From CAZWSE01 sp964636575 (GTDB lineage: Bacteria > Pseudomonadota > Alphaproteobacteria > Rhodobacterales > Rhodobacteraceae), in NCBI GenBank assembly GCA_964636575.1, contig CAZWSE010000016.1:1-43161 (forward strand): 43,161 bases of DNA, in the 5' to 3' direction. The translations under genes were made by a program, and so were the position numbers. The notes under the pieces were generated by a model. The model saw only the letters and a list, made by a program, of their open reading frames with translations. It ran no database searches and was not told the origin of the DNA. Positions 1-7,159 of the stretch are shown here, one piece after another (the stretch's first letter is position 1; every line of letters begins with the position of its first letter).

Positions 1-1
1 C

Positions 2-463
2 AACAAGCTGGTCCGCACCGGTCGTCAGATGCTGCATGAGATTGGCCGCGAGCCGACCCCTGAGGAACTGGCAGAGAAGCTGCAAATGCCTTTGGACAAA
101 GTCCGCAAGGTGATGAAGATCGCCAAGGAGCCTATTTCGCTTGAGACCCCCATTGGTGATGAAGAAGACAGCCAGTTGGGTGATTTCATTGAGGACAAGA
201 ACGCGGTGCTGCCGCTCGATTCTGCCATTCAGGAAAACCTGAAAGAAACCACCACCCGCGTGTTGGCGTCCCTGACCCCGCGTGAGGAACGTGTTTTGCG
301 GATGCGCTTTGGCATTGGCATGAACACCGACCACACTTTGGAAGAGGTTGGTCAGCAGTTCTCGGTCACCCGCGAACGGATCCGGCAGATCGAAGCCAAG
401 GCCCTGCGCAAGCTCAAGCACCCCAGCCGGAGCCGCAAGTTGCGGTCGTTCCTAGACCAGTAA
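2..463 (+). CDS. rpoD: RNA polymerase primary sigma factor RpoD, C-terminal part (5' end outside window)
   Basis: This is the end of the housekeeping sigma-70 factor, which directs RNA polymerase to most promoters. The reading frame is open from the second base of the window, so the gene is cut by the window edge and not by a mutation. What remains covers region 3 (GREPTPEELAEKL and following) and all of region 4. Region 4 includes the helix-turn-helix TLEEVGQQFSVTRERIRQIE, which contacts the -35 element, and the usual ending KLKHPSRSRKLRSFL. It is distinguished from the rpoH product later in the window by this ending and by the acidic GDEEDSQLGDFIED segment typical of RpoD. The identification is very secure. 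Confidence 0.97.
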   Translation, partial: NKLVRTGRQMLHEIGREPTPEELAEKLQMPLDKVRKVMKIAKEPISLETPIGDEEDSQLGDFIEDKNAVLPLDSAIQENLKETTTRVLASLTPREERVLRMRFGIGMNTDHTLEEVGQQFSVTRERIRQIEAKALRKLKHPSRSRKLRSFLDQ

Positions 464-578
464 CCGGGCGTCGTTGTCTGCGGTATGGCAGGTCGCTCAC
501 GGGGCTGTCACGGTGTTTTGAGTTTCTAAGTAGGGCGTCCGGCGCTTACCGTTGTTGCACACAATAGGAGACGTCCGA

Positions 579-974
579 ATGCGTTTAACAACTTTAGTCA
601 CAGCCTTCGCTTGTATCGCCACAGCCTCGTCGGCATTCACTGGCCGCTACTCCAGCCGCCTTGATGTGAACCCGATCAATGGCACTCAGTTTGAAGTCAT
701 CGAAGGATACGGAGAAGGCGCACGCGGCATGTTTTGTGCAGCCGCCGTCTACGCCGAGCAAGTCCTTGGTGTGCAAGGCGGGCGCGTCTATGTGCTGACC
801 CCACGTGGCCCGAGCCGGACCGTGCAGGGCCGTAAAGGCGCTGTCTTTACTGTCGATGCCAACGACGTGACCCCCACATTTGGCGCGAGCGTTACCGTGA
901 AACAGCCGGGCTACGGATTGCGCATTACCCATGCGCTTCAGTTCTGCAGTGAGAATTTTTCCATACCGGACTAG
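579..974 (+). CDS. Small secreted protein, paralogue 1 of a tandem triplet
   Basis: A 131-residue protein with a signal peptide (MRLTTLVTAFACIATASSAF), so it is probably exported to the periplasm or beyond. I chose ATG 579 because TAGGAG lies just upstream; a TTG nine codons earlier would spoil the signal peptide. The mature part shares an ordered set of motifs with the next two genes: N-P-x-x-x-T-x-F-E-V-I-E, then a hydrophobic/aromatic residue followed by CAAA-x-YA, then a basic residue with YV and RG-x-S, then VFT, and a second cysteine near the end (QFC). The two conserved cysteines suggest one disulfide. I do not recognise the family and assign no function. Confidence 0.85.
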   Translation: MRLTTLVTAFACIATASSAFTGRYSSRLDVNPINGTQFEVIEGYGEGARGMFCAAAVYAEQVLGVQGGRVYVLTPRGPSRTVQGRKGAVFTVDANDVTPTFGASVTVKQPGYGLRITHALQFCSENFSIPD

Positions 975-986
975 GAAAGGGGACAC

Positions 987-1388
987 ATGAACCGTCTGAC
1001 ATACGCCGTTGTTGTTACGCCATTTATTACTTTTCAGGCGGCGGCTTTCGAGGCCAGTAACGGCGTCACCGTGAACCCTGTTTCTGCCACCACCTTTGAT
1101 GTGATCGAAGGCGATGATTTTGGCCCCCGTGGCATTTGGTGTGCTGCCGCTGACTATGCAGAAACGCAGTTGGGGCTGGATGACAGCGACCGTATTTACG
1201 TGTTTGTCCCGCGCGGTGACAGTCAGACGGCGCCTGATAGGAAGGGTGTCGTCTTCACCACCGACCCAATGCCCGAGGCTGGCGGCTTTCCCTTGCTGTT
1301 TCAGACGATCCGCGTGGCTGGCAGCAGCCTTCCGACCCATCATGCCAAAAGTTTTTGCACCGATAGTCAGTTGAACCGGTCGAATTAG
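987..1388 (+). CDS. Small secreted protein, paralogue 2 of a tandem triplet
   Basis: A 133-residue exported protein starting 12 bases after the previous stop, with AGGAAAGGGG as ribosome binding site, so it is likely co-transcribed with its neighbour. The signal peptide is MNRLTYAVVVTPFITFQAAA. The mature protein repeats the triplet signature: VNP-x-SATTFDVIEG, IWCAAADYAE, RIYVFVPRGDSQT, GVVFTTD and a C-terminal KSFC. It is closest to paralogue 1 in the front half, and the region between VFT and the last cysteine has diverged. No enzyme motif is visible. A small structural, adhesin-like or inhibitor role would fit a disulfide-bonded secreted protein of this size, but that is only a guess. Confidence 0.85.
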   Translation: MNRLTYAVVVTPFITFQAAAFEASNGVTVNPVSATTFDVIEGDDFGPRGIWCAAADYAETQLGLDDSDRIYVFVPRGDSQTAPDRKGVVFTTDPMPEAGGFPLLFQTIRVAGSSLPTHHAKSFCTDSQLNRSN

Positions 1389-1437
1389 CGCCGGAACGCT
1401 CTAGCTCTTACTTCACGCGTTGAAGGAGGATTGGATT

Positions 1438-1842
1438 ATGCGCTTTCGCAATGGGTTGGTGTTTTGTGCTGCACTATTGGCGGTACCTGTATCTGCGGAC
1501 ACAATCGGTGAAGAGAAGCGGTACAAGTTCAACCGTCTGAGCCAGTCTGATTTCGAAGTGATCCGATTGCAGGGGATGGGTGCCACCGAGTACTGGTGCG
1601 CCGCTGCAAGCTATGCCATTCGCCGCCAAGGCTTGCCTGCCCAGACAAAGATGTACCTAAAGCGGGGCTTGGGTGGCAGTGTCAAAGACCCCGCCGCGCG
1701 GTCTGTCGTGTTCAGTTTCAGCCCGCAAGGCTTGACCCCGCAGGCGTCTCAGACATGGACGATCAAGCAACCGGGTGTGTCTTTCAAAAGCAGTCAGGGT
1801 CTGCGATTGTGCCGCGACGCGTTTACCCGGAGCACCAAGTGA
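1438..1842 (+). CDS. Small secreted protein, paralogue 3 of a tandem triplet
   Basis: A 134-residue exported protein with a strong AAGGAGG ribosome binding site nine bases before ATG 1438; the signal peptide ends near VPVSA. It is the most divergent member of the triplet but keeps the order of conserved positions: SQSDFEVIR, YWCAAASYA, a basic residue before MYL, SVVFSF and the final cysteine in RLC. The acidic residue after the first motif (VIE in the other two) is lost. Its TGA stop overlaps the GTG start of the following YjbQ gene, so translation of the two may be coupled. Function unknown. Confidence 0.85.
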   Translation: MRFRNGLVFCAALLAVPVSADTIGEEKRYKFNRLSQSDFEVIRLQGMGATEYWCAAASYAIRRQGLPAQTKMYLKRGLGGSVKDPAARSVVFSFSPQGLTPQASQTWTIKQPGVSFKSSQGLRLCRDAFTRSTK

Positions 1843-2267
1843 GCCAAACCACCTTTGCTGTGCAGACCTCCGGCATGGGCCTTTATGAGATCACCCGCGA
1901 TGTTACCAAGTGGCTGCGCTCCACCGGAGCAGAGCAGGGGCTTTTGACCCTGTTCATCCGCCATACCTCTGCCAGTTTGCTGATACAGGAAAACGCTGAT
2001 CCTGAGGTTCGGACCGATCTGACTGCCTATTTCCATCGGCTTGTTCCGCCTGCCACGGACCCGTCGATGTCTTACCTGACCCATACCTATGAAGGCCCCG
2101 ACGATATGCCCGCCCATATCAAGGCTGCGATGATGCCTGTGTCATTGTCGATCCCTGTGGTGTCGGGTGTCATGGCCTTGGGCACATGGCAGGGCATATA
2201 TGTGGTAGAGCACCGCGCCCGTGCCCATAGCCGTGAGGTGGTGGCCGTGATCACGCCGACCGTTTAG
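1839..2267 (+). CDS. YjbQ/UPF0047 family protein
   Basis: A 142-residue protein of the YjbQ (UPF0047) family, a compact beta-rich cytoplasmic fold. Members have been linked to thiamin phosphate synthase side activity, but their physiological role is not settled. The family hallmarks are visible: G-x-x-x-I-T near the start, LFIRHTSASLLIQENAD, the central H-T-Y-E-G-x-D-D-M-P-A-H segment with its conserved histidines, and the end GTWQGIYVVEHR. The start is GTG 1839, which overlaps the previous stop by four bases (GTGA). The frame runs open further upstream, but that stretch lies inside the preceding gene and carries no family similarity. Confidence 0.9.
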   Translation: MSQTTFAVQTSGMGLYEITRDVTKWLRSTGAEQGLLTLFIRHTSASLLIQENADPEVRTDLTAYFHRLVPPATDPSMSYLTHTYEGPDDMPAHIKAAMMPVSLSIPVVSGVMALGTWQGIYVVEHRARAHSREVVAVITPTV

Positions 2268-2386
2268 TTTTCAATCCGGCAAAAAAGCGCCTGTTTTGGC
2301 CAGCTTAGCCGGAAACGGTATGTTTCTCATCTTTGACCAATTACACATGTGTCTGGTTTTATCGGATATGAAGGATGGACCTTGCC

Positions 2387-3082
2387 ATGTCACGAATTGG
2401 AACGTCTTTGGCTGTTGTGGCCGCATTGGGCGCCGCTCCCGCAGCTGCAAACACCGTGTTGGAGTTTGCGGATCTACTGGACGGATATGAGTACTTTTTC
2501 AATCCTGCTTATGAGGAAGATGGCTACCGCCTCAGCACCAGTTACGGGACCCACAAGGCGTCTGATGCGCTGGCCCGTTTTGGGGAAGAGGCCGTGCATC
2601 TTGAGGTCTGTTGTGGTCCTTTCGCGTCGTCCATGTTCATTCAAAAGAACGATTTCGGTGCCTTTGGGGCCTCTGCCTTTGATGTTTTGGGCGACCCGAC
2701 CCAGACCTATCTGTACAGTCTGACCGACCGTTTCGGCAATTCCTTCACCGAAGCGCAGGCCCTGCCAATCCAGATTGAAGCCTCTGGCTATCTTGGCGGA
2801 TCGGTCGTGGCGACGCAGATGTTTTCTGCAGCCGTTACCACGTTCGATCTGTCGGCGGCCTTCGGCAACATTGATGCCTTGCAGCTGTCCGTGTCCGGTG
2901 CTGCCACATCGAGCCTTCCGCAAGATGCGCAGTGGGATCTGACGGATGTGATGCTTGATATTGATAACATTCAGGTCGGTGCGGCTGCGGCTGTGACCTC
3001 AATGCCTATTCCTGCAGGCGCGGTGCTTTTGCTGTCTGCATTGGGCGGAATGGCCCTGACCCGACGCCGCCGCGCGGTCTAA
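2387..3082 (+). CDS. VPLPA/PEP-CTERM-like exported surface protein
   Basis: A 231-residue exported protein with a signal peptide (cleavage near APAAA) and a classical C-terminal sorting tail: the short motif MPIPAG, a hydrophobic helix (AVLLLSALGGMAL) and a terminal basic cluster TRRRR. Tails of this form are recognised by exosortase/rhombosortase-type enzymes that process proteins at the cell surface; in Rhodobacterales the usual variant is VPLPA. No sorting enzyme is encoded in the window. The middle region has no catalytic motif I recognise and could be a jelly-roll or adhesive domain. I prefer ATG 2387, which has AAGGA 11 bases upstream, over ATG 2375, which overlaps that site. Confidence 0.8.
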   Translation: MSRIGTSLAVVAALGAAPAAANTVLEFADLLDGYEYFFNPAYEEDGYRLSTSYGTHKASDALARFGEEAVHLEVCCGPFASSMFIQKNDFGAFGASAFDVLGDPTQTYLYSLTDRFGNSFTEAQALPIQIEASGYLGGSVVATQMFSAAVTTFDLSAAFGNIDALQLSVSGAATSSLPQDAQWDLTDVMLDIDNIQVGAAAAVTSMPIPAGAVLLLSALGGMALTRRRRAV

Positions 3083-3103
3083 CCGGTTCCACATAACCGA
3101 TCA

Positions 3104-3135
3104 AAAAAGCCCCGCTGAATGAAGCGGGGCTTTTT
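3104..3135. terminator. Intrinsic terminator between the CTERM gene and dodecin
   Basis: A 13-base-pair perfect inverted repeat (AAAAAGCCCCGCT pairing with AGCGGGGCTTTTT) around a six-base loop. It has A-runs on one side and T-runs on the other, so it can end transcription of the two convergent genes from both directions. Confidence 0.9.
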
Positions 3136-3154
3136 GTTTGTGTGTGCGCTTCGA

Positions 3155-3358
3155 TTAGTCGTCAAGCAGGAACGTCACCATGATGTTGACCTGATAGTGG
3201 CTGATCTTGCCGTCTTTGACTTTCACCGACTGCTCTTTGACCCATGCGCTGACAACATTGCGCAGGGTTTTGCTGGCGCGCTCTACCCCGTTTTCGACAG
3301 CATCGTCGAAGGATTTTTTGGAGGTGGCGGAGATTTCTGTAACGCGTGCGACGCTCAT
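3155..3358 (-). CDS. Dodecin, small flavin-binding protein
   Basis: A 67-residue protein of the dodecin family, dodecamers that bind riboflavin or FMN (or CoA in some members) and buffer free flavin. Family features are the N-terminal strand MSVARVTEI, the helix S-F-D-D-A-V-x-x-G-V-x-R-A, a tryptophan at position 39 where dodecins stack on the isoalloxazine ring, and the closing H-Y-Q-V-N-I-M-V-T-F-L-L-D with glutamine 56. Start ATG 3358 is preceded by GGAAGGACC. It is transcribed away from nrdR-ribD, which begins about 200 bases to the right, placing flavin binding beside flavin synthesis. Confidence 0.88.
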   Translation of the reverse strand: MSVARVTEISATSKKSFDDAVENGVERASKTLRNVVSAWVKEQSVKVKDGKISHYQVNIMVTFLLDD

Positions 3359-3509
3359 GGTGAGGTCCTTCCTTGTTGGTTGGCTACGAATTGGCAGAGT
3401 CCCATGGTTAACGGTGCATTGCAACAGGGGCAGCTTTGCAACAGATTTTATCCGCCTATCTAGGGGGTACACATCAGTGCTACCCAAAGTCTAGGCCTTG
3501 CCCTATAGC

Positions 3510-3518
3510 TGTGGATAA
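3510..3518 (-). promoter_or_regulatory. Perfect DnaA-box-like 9-mer upstream of nrdR
   Basis: TGTGGATAA on the plus strand is the complement of TTATCCACA, the strict DnaA-box consensus. It lies about 50 bases before the nrdR start codon in a non-coding region. A single box is weak evidence; the same 9-mer recurs upstream of the capsule export gene. Confidence 0.3.
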
Positions 3519-3568
3519 GTTGGCCGAAAGCGCCACAAGGCAGGAATTTGAAATAAGGGGGACATGCC

Positions 3569-4042
3569 ATGCGCTGCCCGTTTTGCGGAAATGTTGATAC
3601 TCAAGTGAAAGACAGCCGTCCGGCCGAAGACCATGTGTCGATCCGCCGTCGCCGTTTTTGCCCCGCCTGCGGAGGCCGGTTCACCACGTATGAGCGCGTC
3701 CAACTGCGTGATCTGGTGGTCATCAAGTCCAACAACAAGCGTGAAGATTTCGACCGTGACAAGCTTGAACGCTCGATCCGCATTTCCATGCAAAAGCGCC
3801 CCATCGACCCTGAGCGTATTGATCAGATGATTTCCGGCATTGTCCGTCGTCTTGAAAGCATGGGTGAGACGGATGTGAATTCCAAACAGATCGGTGAGAT
3901 CGTGATGGAGGCTTTGGCCCGTATTGATACGGTCGCCTATGTCCGCTTTGCCAGTGTGTACAAGAATTTCCAAGCCGCCGACGATTTCGACAAGTTCGTA
4001 TCCGAGCTGCGCCCTGATTTGCCCCCTGAAGAAGAAACGTGA
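3569..4042 (+). CDS. nrdR: Transcriptional repressor NrdR
   Basis: NrdR senses ATP/dATP and represses ribonucleotide reductase genes. The 157 residues show an N-terminal zinc ribbon with cysteines 3, 6, 31 and 34 (MRCPFC and CPACGG) and the basic stretch SIRRRRF. An ATP-cone domain follows from about residue 46 (VVIKSNNKREDFDRDKL). Length and layout are standard. The start has AAGGGGG upstream. The stop overlaps the ribD start by four bases (GTGA), the usual nrdR-ribD coupling in alphaproteobacteria. Upstream lies a DnaA-box-like site but no clear NrdR box. Confidence 0.97.
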   Translation: MRCPFCGNVDTQVKDSRPAEDHVSIRRRRFCPACGGRFTTYERVQLRDLVVIKSNNKREDFDRDKLERSIRISMQKRPIDPERIDQMISGIVRRLESMGETDVNSKQIGEIVMEALARIDTVAYVRFASVYKNFQAADDFDKFVSELRPDLPPEEET

Positions 4043-5136
4043 CGCCAAACCCTGACGCGCGATTTATGGCGCTTGCCCTGTCGTTGGGGCGGCGCACTCA
4101 GGGGCAGACATCGCCCAATCCTGCTGTCGGCTGCGTGATTGTTTTGGACGGTCGCATTGTGGGTCGCGGGTGGACGGCTGTTGGTGGTCGCCCTCATGCC
4201 GAGGCAAATGCCTTGGCGCAAGCTGGCCCATTGGCCAAGGGTGCGACCGCCTATGTCACGTTAGAACCCTGTGCCCATCATGGTGAAACGCCACCTTGTG
4301 CGCAGGCTTTGATTGATGCGGGCGTGGCCCGTGTTGTCTGCGCTGTTGAAGACACCGATGCCCGTGTGTCGGGCCGTGGCTTTGAGATGCTCCGCGCGGC
4401 TGGTGTTGCCGTTGAGACGGGGTTGATGGCTGAGGCGGCTTATCGTGATTTGTCTGGGTTCTTGCGCGTGGCGACGGGTGGTTTGCCCCATGTGACCTTA
4501 AAGATCGCCAGCAGCTTTGATGGTCGTATCGCCACCGGTTCGGGCCAGTCGCAATGGATTACGGGGCCTGATGCCCGCCGGATGGTGCATGCCATGCGCC
4601 ATTCCCATGATGCTGTGATGGTCGGCGGTGGCACGGCCCGTGCCGATGACCCCAGCCTGACCGTGCGCGAAATGGGCGATGTGCGCCAGCCCGTGCGTGT
4701 TGTCTTGTCGCGTCGTTTGGATATACCGCTGAGCGGTCAACTGGCGCAGACGGCGGGCGACGTGCCTGTGTGGCTTTGTCATGGCCGCGATGTTGATCCT
4801 TATATTGCCGATGCCTGGCGCGGGCTTGGGGCGAGTTTGATCGAATGTGCCCCGAAGGCCGGTCAGATTGATCCGCGTGACGCCCTGTTGAAGCTGGGGC
4901 AGGCGGGGCTGACCCGCGTGTTCTGCGAAGGCGGCAGTGCTTTGGCCGCGAGCCTTCTGACGGCGGGTCTGGTCGATGATCTGATCGGGTTTACCGCGGG
5001 CTTTTCTATTGGTGCTGAAGGCTTGCCCGCGATTGGCGCTTTGGGGTTGGCGGATTTGAACGATGCGCGGCGGTTCAAGCTGTTGCGTACGCAGGCTGTT
5101 GGTGCCGATGTGATGCACCACTGGACCCGCGCCTAA
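4039..5136 (+). CDS. ribD: Bifunctional riboflavin biosynthesis deaminase/reductase RibD
   Basis: RibD carries out the deaminase and reductase steps of riboflavin synthesis on the pyrimidine intermediate made from GTP. The 365 residues have an N-terminal cytidine-deaminase-like zinc domain (HAE at 53-55, EPCAH at about 76-80, C87) and a C-terminal reductase domain from about residue 150 (LKIASSFDGRIA, then GGGTARADDPSL). The start is GTG, overlapping nrdR. The stop overlaps the stop of kpsC on the other strand by a few bases, with no terminator between them. The rest of the rib genes resume 4.7 kb downstream after the capsule block. Confidence 0.96.
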   Translation: MTPNPDARFMALALSLGRRTQGQTSPNPAVGCVIVLDGRIVGRGWTAVGGRPHAEANALAQAGPLAKGATAYVTLEPCAHHGETPPCAQALIDAGVARVVCAVEDTDARVSGRGFEMLRAAGVAVETGLMAEAAYRDLSGFLRVATGGLPHVTLKIASSFDGRIATGSGQSQWITGPDARRMVHAMRHSHDAVMVGGGTARADDPSLTVREMGDVRQPVRVVLSRRLDIPLSGQLAQTAGDVPVWLCHGRDVDPYIADAWRGLGASLIECAPKAGQIDPRDALLKLGQAGLTRVFCEGGSALAASLLTAGLVDDLIGFTAGFSIGAEGLPAIGALGLADLNDARRFKLLRTQAVGADVMHHWTRA

Positions 5137-7157
5137 CGTCGCCAGAGCGGTGCGTAGCTGGCGGCCAATCCTTGTGCTTTTGACAGTGTTCTGTTCGCCG
5201 GTCCGCGCCGCAATCCTTGGCCTGTGGCCAGCCGTTCTGCCACGACCTCAACAGGGCAGGGCAGCCCTGTCACCGGATCGATGTAGCGCGGGTAGTCGAT
5301 GAGGGTGGCGTGAATCAGCCCGTTGAGGCTTGGGTTGGCGCGGCGGCGTGGTGGCACATCGCCCAAGTCTTGGGTCAGCCCCCAGCCTGCATAAAACGGC
5401 GCACCCACGGTCACGACGGGGACACCGCGCAAGAGGGCTTCGAACCCCATGAGCGATGTGATTGTCCAAAGCTCGTCTGCATGCCCCAGCAGCGCCATGG
5501 CGTCGGATTTGACGGCCACCAGATCGGCGAGGGGGCTTGCGTCGATGTCGCCGTCGCGCAGCCCTGCTTCGACATCGGGGTGGGGTTTGTAGATGACAAA
5601 GGCATCGGGGCGCGCGGCGCGGGCGGCTTTCAGAAGTGCTTCGTTGGTTTTAATGAACCCTGCGCCTGTTTTGATGGATGCATCATCTTCGACTTGCCCC
5701 GGCACAAGGATGATTTGTTTGTCTGTGGGCAGGTCTGGCATCGCGCCGCGCAGATTGTATTTGGAGAGGTTCGATTTCAAGATCTGCGCGCGCAGCCGTT
5801 CTGCCCGTTGGTCTTGGTCAGGACGCAAAGTGGCGCGGGTTTCGATCCATTTCTCAAGCCTGCTTGGGGTCGCGGGATCGTAGTAGATGCCTAGATCATC
5901 CAGCACCAGCGAGAGGGGCGGCACCAGTTCGGCGCCTAATCCCGATGACCTCAGAAACCCGTCTTCGACCCGCCACGCCCCGTCGAAAGCATCGGTCGCT
6001 TTGCTGGCCCAGACCATCCATGGTTTTGCATGAAGGGCGGCGGATTCTGCGTCGTCCTCAAAAATCATCGGGGTCTGTTGTCCGAAGACTTTTTGCAAGG
6101 CCCCGCGTTTCCACAGGCTCATTTTTGAGGCCGTCCAGCCCGCGTGATCGTCGCGCCATGCACGGGCTTGGGCGTCAAGCTGGTCGATCACGGCTTCCAG
6201 ATCACAAAGCGCGTCACGGCAGGGGTCGTACCATGTGGGGTAAAGGATCATCGCGGCTGCGAACATTTGCGCCCGTGTCAGGGTGCGTTGGCGGCGCTGG
6301 ATTGGAAATTCGTCCTGTGTCAGCCCCCAACCCGCATAAAAGGGCTGCCCGAAGACGCGCGGTTTGTGGCCAGCGAAGATCGCCTCAAACCCGAGGTTGG
6401 AACTGACTGTGTAGATGCCGATGGCCCCTTCAAACAGCGTCCACGGGCTGATCGGGTCTGATATAAATTCGATGTGGTCGGGGTGTTGCATCCCGTCGAA
6501 ATGTCCGTCCCGCAGGCCTTGCGCCGTTTCGGGGTGGGTCTTGATCAGGATCCGTTTGCCGGGGTGTTCTTCTTGGGCGACGAAAAGCATTTCCAGAAAG
6601 CGGTTTTTGTCGGCTCCGCTTGCGGTCACGCTGGCATCGCCTTTGGTTTGGTCGATCACCAACACGTAGCCCGGATCAAGCGGCGCGCCGATCTCATAGG
6701 CGCTGTATTTGCTGAGGTGTGCATCTTGGATGCGGGCGATGCAGGCGCGGGCGCGGTTTAGAAGGGCCGTGTCATCAAGGGGATGGGTGGCCAGCATGTT
6801 CTCAAGATCAGAGGGCTTGGAGGGATCGAAATGCGCGCCTTTGCGGTCGAGCGTCAGACCGATAGGGGGCTCGGACGACTGGCGGGCGGGATGCAAAGAC
6901 CGCAAAAAAGCGTCTTCGACACGTAGAACTGCCACGTCGCGGCGTTCGGCCACGCTTAGACCTCGGTGGGCTGTGGGGCTGTTGCCCCAAACGCCGATCA
7001 TATCGCCATCTGAAGGCCGCCCAAGTTTGATCCTGTAGCCTGCAAGGTCCAAAATCCGGCGCAGGCGCGGTTGGGTCAGAAAGCCGCCGTTGTAAACGAA
7101 CAACCGCCGCGGCTTTTCAGGCGCGGCGGGTATCTCTCCGTCCGTGAAGGCGGACAT
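5133..7157 (-). CDS. kpsC: Capsular polysaccharide Kdo transferase, KpsC family
   Basis: KpsC builds the poly-Kdo linker that joins group 2 capsules to their phospholipid anchor, at the cytoplasmic face of the inner membrane. The 674 residues match the E. coli protein in length and show two related glycosyltransferase modules. R-V-E-D-x-F-L-R-S occurs near 79 and 396, K-x-H-P near 206 and 524, and YAGWGLTQD near 274 and 589. ATG 7157 is preferred because it begins two bases after the stop of the export gene and gives normal length; the open frame upstream lies inside that gene. It is the last gene of a minus-strand capsule block and faces ribD tail to tail. Confidence 0.93.
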   Translation of the reverse strand: MSAFTDGEIPAAPEKPRRLFVYNGGFLTQPRLRRILDLAGYRIKLGRPSDGDMIGVWGNSPTAHRGLSVAERRDVAVLRVEDAFLRSLHPARQSSEPPIGLTLDRKGAHFDPSKPSDLENMLATHPLDDTALLNRARACIARIQDAHLSKYSAYEIGAPLDPGYVLVIDQTKGDASVTASGADKNRFLEMLFVAQEEHPGKRILIKTHPETAQGLRDGHFDGMQHPDHIEFISDPISPWTLFEGAIGIYTVSSNLGFEAIFAGHKPRVFGQPFYAGWGLTQDEFPIQRRQRTLTRAQMFAAAMILYPTWYDPCRDALCDLEAVIDQLDAQARAWRDDHAGWTASKMSLWKRGALQKVFGQQTPMIFEDDAESAALHAKPWMVWASKATDAFDGAWRVEDGFLRSSGLGAELVPPLSLVLDDLGIYYDPATPSRLEKWIETRATLRPDQDQRAERLRAQILKSNLSKYNLRGAMPDLPTDKQIILVPGQVEDDASIKTGAGFIKTNEALLKAARAARPDAFVIYKPHPDVEAGLRDGDIDASPLADLVAVKSDAMALLGHADELWTITSLMGFEALLRGVPVVTVGAPFYAGWGLTQDLGDVPPRRRANPSLNGLIHATLIDYPRYIDPVTGLPCPVEVVAERLATGQGLRRGPANRTLSKAQGLAASYAPLWRR

Positions 7158-7159
7158 GT

